From NCBI GenBank assembly GCA_041477815.1, contig JBGOUV010000088.1:1-18874 (forward strand): a stretch of DNA of 18,874 bases, read 5' to 3'. The notes beneath the pieces are model-generated. The model was given only the letters and a program-made list of their open reading frames with translations, had not been told where the DNA came from and made no database searches. This DNA comes from JBGOUV01 sp041477815. GTDB lineage: Bacteria; Acidobacteriota; Terriglobia; Bryobacterales; JACQDG01. Shown piece by piece: positions 15,182 to 18,874 of the stretch. The position numbers and the translations under genes were made by a program. The stretch's first letter is position 1. Each line of letters starts with the position of its first letter.

Positions 15182-17161
15182 ATGCTCCATCGCACCCGCT
15201 CACGCGCCGCGCACCAGATCCATCTGCTAGCCGCAGCGATTGTTCTTTTCGGCGCACTGCCTGCAGCCGACGCCCAAAGCTACCTCTGGGCGCGGAAGTT
15301 CAGCACCACCGTGGATGACGAGGCGCACGGTGTCGCCACGGGACCCGGTGGCGTCTATGTCGTGGGATTCACGTCCGGCTCCTTGAGTGGACAGGCCAGT
15401 GCGGGTGGCCAAGACGCGGTCGTGGTCAAGTACAGCCCCGCCGGGGACGAACTATGGGCCCGCCAGTTTGGGACGTCCGCCAGCGACACCTTGAACGCGG
15501 CGGCAACGGATGCCACGGGCGTCTACGTGGCCGGCAGCACGGCCGGTGCACTGAGCGGCAGCAGCCTGGGTTCGGTAGACGCGTTTGTGCGGAAGTACGA
15601 CCCCAGCGGCAATGTGGTTTGGACACGGCAGTTCGGGACTTCTTCGGACGACGAGGCGCTCGGCATCGCGTCGGATGGCACGGCTGTCTACGTGGTCGGC
15701 AAGACGCAGGGCGCTCTGGCGGCGGGGTCCTCCCCCGGCGCCGATGCCTTCGTGCGCAAGTACGACGCCAACGGCAATGAGGTGTGGACCCGCCAGTTCG
15801 GGACGGGCTCCACGGATGACGCCAACGGCGTGGCTGCGGATACCACCGGCATTTACATCGTGGGGAGAACCAACGGCGCTCTGGGACAGGCGGCCCTGGG
15901 AAGTTTCGATATGTTTCTGCGCAAGTACGACGCCAACGGAAACGTGGTCTGGACGCGGCAGTTCGGCACCGACTCGACGGATGCCGGATACGCCGTGGCA
16001 GTCAACAGCTCGGGGGTTTACGTGGGCGGCGAAACGGCAGGGGCCATCCCGGGCTATACCAAGGCCGGCGGCCTCTACGACGCCTTGGTGGCCAAATTCG
16101 ATCTGAACGGCAACCAGCAGTGGGTGCGCGAGTTTGGCACCCAACACGAAGATGCGGTTTACGGAGCCGCGGTCAGCACTGCCGGGATATATTTCGCCGG
16201 TTTTGCGGAAGACCCCTTCCCGGGGCAGCCCGGCCGCGGAGCTTTCGTCCGCCGGTACGATGTCAACGGCAACGAGACCGCCACCGTACAGTTTGCCGGC
16301 GGCGGGCTCGACTTCGCCTATGGGGCGGCGGCGGACGGCAGCGGTCTCTACGTCTGTGGGTACGTGGCCGGCTTCAGTACCGCGTTCCCTCCTCCGCCTT
16401 CGGTCTTCTCCAACAAAGATGGCTTTGTCTTCAAGATTCCCAACCCGCCCGACGTGAGCGAAGGCGGCGTAGTTAACAACGGGAGCTTTGCTCCGAGTCC
16501 GGCGCCCGTCGCGCCCGGATCGATCGCCGCCGTATTCGGGACCAACCTGAATGACGGGACGCTGGTCCTGGGCTCCAGCTTTGGGTCGAATGGCAGGCTG
16601 ACCACGACTCTGGGCGGTACGACCGCCACCGTCAACAACACTCCGGCGCCGCTTTTCTACTCGACGCCCGGGCAGCTCGGGATCCAGATTCCGTTCGACG
16701 TTACAGGTACGTCGGCGACCATCCGGGTGACTGTGGCCGGCCAGACCAGCGTGCCGCGAACCTTTGCCATCGACACCGTCGCGCCCGGCATATTCACGAC
16801 GACCGCGGATGGGAGGGGAACGGCGGCCGTGCTCCATCAGGACGGCGTCACGCCCGTCACCGCGCAGAACCCGGCCCATCCCGATGAAGTGGTGGTGCTC
16901 TTTGTTACCGGGCTGGGGACGTTAGCGCCACCGCTGGCGACCGGCGAACCCGCCGCTTTGAACCGCGTCGGAAGCCCGGTGGTCACCATCGACGGGTCGT
17001 CGGCCGAGATCCTTTTCGCCGGCGCGGCGCCCGGTTTCGTGGGACTGAATCAGGTCAACCTGCGCATTCCGCCCAACACTCGGGCAGGGGCGAATATTCC
17101 GGTGGTCCTGACCATGAACGGGAAGCCAAGCAACGCGGTGACCATCCCGGTCGGGCCATAG
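15182..17161 (+). CDS. Secreted SBBP seven-bladed propeller protein with Solibacter-type C-terminal domain
   Basis: 659 residues. The signal peptide ends near PAADA (residue 31). Seven repeats follow at residues 35, 91, 146, 201, 256, 313 and 366, each built as W-x-R-QFGT, an acidic D-D/T patch, GVYVVG and DAFVRKYD-x-NGN. This is the SBBP/beta-propeller pattern, and seven copies fit one closed seven-bladed propeller. From about residue 427 comes the domain seen at the C-terminus of many Solibacter extracellular proteins (GGVVNNGSFAPSPAPVAPGS, PLFYSTPGQLGIQIPFDV, FVTGLGTLAPPLATGEP, VNLRIPPNTRAG). This domain presumably serves in cell-surface attachment or export. The ligand is unknown and no enzymatic motif was seen. 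The start is set by AGGAAGGA 11 bases upstream and by the signal peptide; the frame upstream to 14924 has no coding character. It is likely transcribed alone. Confidence 0.9.
   Translation: MLHRTRSRAAHQIHLLAAAIVLFGALPAADAQSYLWARKFSTTVDDEAHGVATGPGGVYVVGFTSGSLSGQASAGGQDAVVVKYSPAGDELWARQFGTSASDTLNAAATDATGVYVAGSTAGALSGSSLGSVDAFVRKYDPSGNVVWTRQFGTSSDDEALGIASDGTAVYVVGKTQGALAAGSSPGADAFVRKYDANGNEVWTRQFGTGSTDDANGVAADTTGIYIVGRTNGALGQAALGSFDMFLRKYDANGNVVWTRQFGTDSTDAGYAVAVNSSGVYVGGETAGAIPGYTKAGGLYDALVAKFDLNGNQQWVREFGTQHEDAVYGAAVSTAGIYFAGFAEDPFPGQPGRGAFVRRYDVNGNETATVQFAGGGLDFAYGAAADGSGLYVCGYVAGFSTAFPPPPSVFSNKDGFVFKIPNPPDVSEGGVVNNGSFAPSPAPVAPGSIAAVFGTNLNDGTLVLGSSFGSNGRLTTTLGGTTATVNNTPAPLFYSTPGQLGIQIPFDVTGTSATIRVTVAGQTSVPRTFAIDTVAPGIFTTTADGRGTAAVLHQDGVTPVTAQNPAHPDEVVVLFVTGLGTLAPPLATGEPAALNRVGSPVVTIDGSSAEILFAGAAPGFVGLNQVNLRIPPNTRAGANIPVVLTMNGKPSNAVTIPVGP
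15284..16440 (+). repeat. In-frame tandem repeats coding for the seven propeller blades
   Basis: Seven DNA units begin at 15284, 15452, 15617, 15782, 15947, 16118 and 16277. Units 2, 3 and 4 are each exactly 165 bp (55 codons). Stretches such as the codons for RQFGT and for the RKYD...NG turn are nearly identical between units 3, 4 and 5, while units 1, 6 and 7 are more diverged. This is the pattern of recent amplification in the middle of an older array. Confidence 0.75.
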
Positions 17162-17251
17162 GTACGTCACCAATAGAGCTTGCGCGCGAGAGGCGTTCGA
17201 GTCCAGGCTCGTTGTGCCGCTACTGAACACCATCCGGCCGGAAGGAACGAT

Positions 17252-17272
17252 TCTCGGAACGCGAAGCCGAGA
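17252..17272. terminator. Weak inverted repeat between convergent genes
   Basis: TCTCGG (17252-17257) pairs with CCGAGA (17267-17272) across nine bases, in the 140-bp gap between two genes that end facing each other. It lies 30 bases after the stop of the leftward gene and about 90 after the rightward one. No T-run flanks it on either strand, so the call as a two-way terminator rests on position only. Confidence 0.2.
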
Positions 17273-17301
17273 TAGAACCAGTATTCGTCTTGTACCGGCC
17301 C

Positions 17302-18855
17302 CTACGCGTTGCTATGCCGCCGGGCCGTCCAGCGGGCCTTTCCGTATTCGCCCAGGTCGACCTCGCCGGACATGGTGTCTCCCGATACGCGGCCGGTGAA
17401 ATCATACCGCAGGCGTTGGCCTCCCATGGGCAGGCTGCTGCGGAGGTCTACGCGGTCTCCATCGATCTGGCCCGCCAGGTCGCCGTCCGCCGCCCAACCA
17501 AGATGCGAGCCCGTAACCCGATGGCCCTTGGTCGTCAGATACAGCTTGTGGTGCGCCGACCCCACCTGGTAGTGCACCTCGACGTCCCAGCGCCCCGCCA
17601 GGTCCGTGGCCGGAGACGCGGGAGACGCCTGCGTTCCTCCCTGCGGAGCCGCTCGGAAGATCTCGTGGAGCCGCTCGGCGATGATCTTGTACTCGTCCGG
17701 CTTGAGCGCCACCGGACGCACCGTGAGCGAATGGCCCTCGCCGTTGGCGTGGGCCATGATGCGGGGCTCGCCGTCGAGCAGCTTCCGTCCCACGTCTTCC
17801 GCGGTCAGGCCGATCTTCTGCGGGTCCCAGGTGACTTGCAGGGTGGGGAACGGGCTGCCCCGAGCCGGTCCGCGCACCTGGGTGGTGACGCCGGAAACCT
17901 TGGTGACCCGCTCGCTGATGTGGGCGTACCACGATTCCCACTCGCGGTACTCCGCCTGGATGTCGCGCTTCTGGACAAAGGTCTCGACGGCCACCAGCAT
18001 GCCCACGATCTCTTCCTTGCTGACCTTGAGGGCGCGCCCGAAGGCGTGGTGCGGTGCGCTGTTGGCCCAGGCCGCCCGCACCAGGTCCTTGCGCCCCAGC
18101 AGCAACCCGGCCGTCTGCGGCCCGCGCAGGATTTTTCCGCCGCTGTAGGCCACCAGGTCGGCGCCCAGCGCCAAATAAGGATTGGGGAGGATCAAGTAGT
18201 CGGCCGCCGCGTCCACCAGGATGGGGACGCCCGCCTTCTTGGCCACCGGCGCGACCTCCTTGAGACCGAGCCGCTGTCTGCCAAAGTGGCTCCCCAGAAT
18301 CTGGATCATCGCCGTCCGCGGGCCTAGCGCGGATTCCAGCTCCGCGACCGAGTTCACTTCCACGACCTTGACACCCAGGGTGCGCATGGCGTGGTCGTAG
18401 ACGTTGCGCGACTCCCGGGGCATCACCACCTCATTCTTCAGCCCCTCCAAGTTGGGCAGCCGCTGCATCTTCTCCGGATCCGTGCCCACGATGCAGGCGG
18501 AGGTGGCGTGGGTGAGAGCCGAAGCCGCGCCCGCCGTGACCATTCCCCATTCCACCTGCAGCAACTGCGCCAGCCGCTCGCTCACCTTCTCCATCAGCTC
18601 GTCGAGATTGACGTGGTAGTGGGAGGCCTGCTCGATCGCGGCGACCACTTCCGGCAGCGTCCGGGAGCCGCCATTGATGGTCAGGGTAGCGGTGGCATTG
18701 ATGAACGGCCGCACGCCGATACGCGTATAGACGTCCGGGCCGGCTCCGCCCACGGGCGCGGGCAACGCCGCCCCACCCGCCACCAGACCCGCCGCTGCAA
18801 CAGCGCCGCTACGGAACGCGTCCCGGCGGCTCAAACCCTTGTTTCTGGAGCTCAT
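17302..18855 (-). CDS. Tat-exported PLP-dependent enzyme of the SelA/DgaE type with added C-terminal domain
   Basis: 517 residues. The N-terminus LSRRDAFRSGAVAAAGLVAG is a twin-arginine signal (R10, R11). Residues of about 45-410 are a fold-type-I PLP domain related to selenocysteine synthase (SelA) and D-glucosaminate-6-phosphate ammonia-lyase (DgaE): RPFINATATLTINGG, VTAGAASALTHATSACI, ILVDAAADY with the cofactor Asp, and AYSGGKILRGPQTAG with the Schiff-base lysine K241. A linker rich in Pro/Ala/Ser leads to a beta-rich domain (about 417-517: AGRWDVEVHYQVG, GQIDGDRVDLRSSLPMGG, SGEVDLGEYGKARW). There is no sign of a selenocysteine pathway in the window, so a lyase or isomerase acting on an amino sugar or amino acid is more likely. 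AGGAG (18867-18863) seven bases upstream fixes the start. Confidence 0.85.
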   Translation of the reverse strand: MSSRNKGLSRRDAFRSGAVAAAGLVAGGAALPAPVGGAGPDVYTRIGVRPFINATATLTINGGSRTLPEVVAAIEQASHYHVNLDELMEKVSERLAQLLQVEWGMVTAGAASALTHATSACIVGTDPEKMQRLPNLEGLKNEVVMPRESRNVYDHAMRTLGVKVVEVNSVAELESALGPRTAMIQILGSHFGRQRLGLKEVAPVAKKAGVPILVDAAADYLILPNPYLALGADLVAYSGGKILRGPQTAGLLLGRKDLVRAAWANSAPHHAFGRALKVSKEEIVGMLVAVETFVQKRDIQAEYREWESWYAHISERVTKVSGVTTQVRGPARGSPFPTLQVTWDPQKIGLTAEDVGRKLLDGEPRIMAHANGEGHSLTVRPVALKPDEYKIIAERLHEIFRAAPQGGTQASPASPATDLAGRWDVEVHYQVGSAHHKLYLTTKGHRVTGSHLGWAADGDLAGQIDGDRVDLRSSLPMGGQRLRYDFTGRVSGDTMSGEVDLGEYGKARWTARRHSNA

Positions 18856-18874
18856 AGGCTCTCTCCTCTCATCG

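Noticed and set aside
15452..16879. 475-codon minus-strand open frame opposite the propeller gene
   Set aside because: Its apparent repeats merely mirror the DNA repeats of the propeller blades on the other strand.
17195..17204. GTTCGAGTCC, resembling a tRNA T-loop
   Set aside because: The flanking bases do not form a T-stem, and no acceptor, D or anticodon arm can be drawn around it.
17290..18327. 345-codon plus-strand open frame
   Set aside because: Antisense to the SelA-like gene, with no motif and His/Arg/Gly-rich composition.
17302..18855. Calling the PLP enzyme selenocysteine synthase (selA)
   Set aside because: It has a Tat signal and an extra C-terminal domain, and no selB, selD or tRNA-Sec is nearby; similarity to the DgaE-type branch fits better.

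Overview
The window is high-GC, densely packed bacterial DNA. It is most likely from an Acidobacteriota genome of the Solibacter/Bryobacterales type. This is an inference from gene content: a DUF1549/DUF1553 + DUF1501 gene pair, a seven-repeat SBBP propeller ending in the C-terminal domain typical of Solibacter secreted proteins, several Tat- or Sec-exported enzymes, and an exported protein with an ERWGGNDG-type motif. No rRNA, tRNA, CRISPR array, transposase, phage gene or recognisable defence system was seen.

Left part (1-4919). A leftward chain runs from an exported protein that looks internally deleted (823-1656), through the PLP-homeostasis protein YggS (161-835), into a glycosyltransferase cut by the window edge (1-164). 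All three overlap by a few bases. Divergent from it is uppS (1708-2523), a cis-prenyltransferase. The 51-bp spacer between them carries -10 boxes placed so that both mRNAs may be leaderless, plus a 12-bp palindrome. uppS runs 167 bp into the 3' end of a convergent leftward operon: a TPR-TonB-C protein (4212-4919), a sirtuin (3472-4212) and a mandelate-racemase-type enolase superfamily enzyme (2357-3475). Start and stop codons overlap at both junctions.

Middle part (4945-9615). A rightward operon encodes an exported CehA/McbA-like PHP metallohydrolase, an SGLT-like sodium:solute symporter and a Tat-exported DUF362 protein. A plausible reading is periplasmic processing followed by uptake of a sugar-like compound.

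Right part (9621-18855). A leftward pair encodes a cytochrome-like DUF1549/DUF1553 protein (11070-13508) and a Tat-signal DUF1501 protein (9621-11063). Divergent from it is a signal-peptide-bearing HpcH/HpaI aldolase-like protein (13758-14837), preceded by repeated C-tracts and an inverted repeat. A 344-bp gene-free stretch with several nested inverted repeats follows. Then come a secreted seven-bladed propeller protein (15182-17161) and, convergently, a Tat-exported PLP enzyme of the SelA/DgaE fold with an added C-terminal beta-rich domain (17302-18855).

Most genes right of 4.2 kb encode exported proteins, as expected for a polymer- and sugar-scavenging soil heterotroph. No single new system is proven. 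The best leads are the leaderless divergent promoters, the internally deleted gene, the exported PLP and aldolase enzymes, the structured intergenic region, and a change of strand composition near 9.62 kb.
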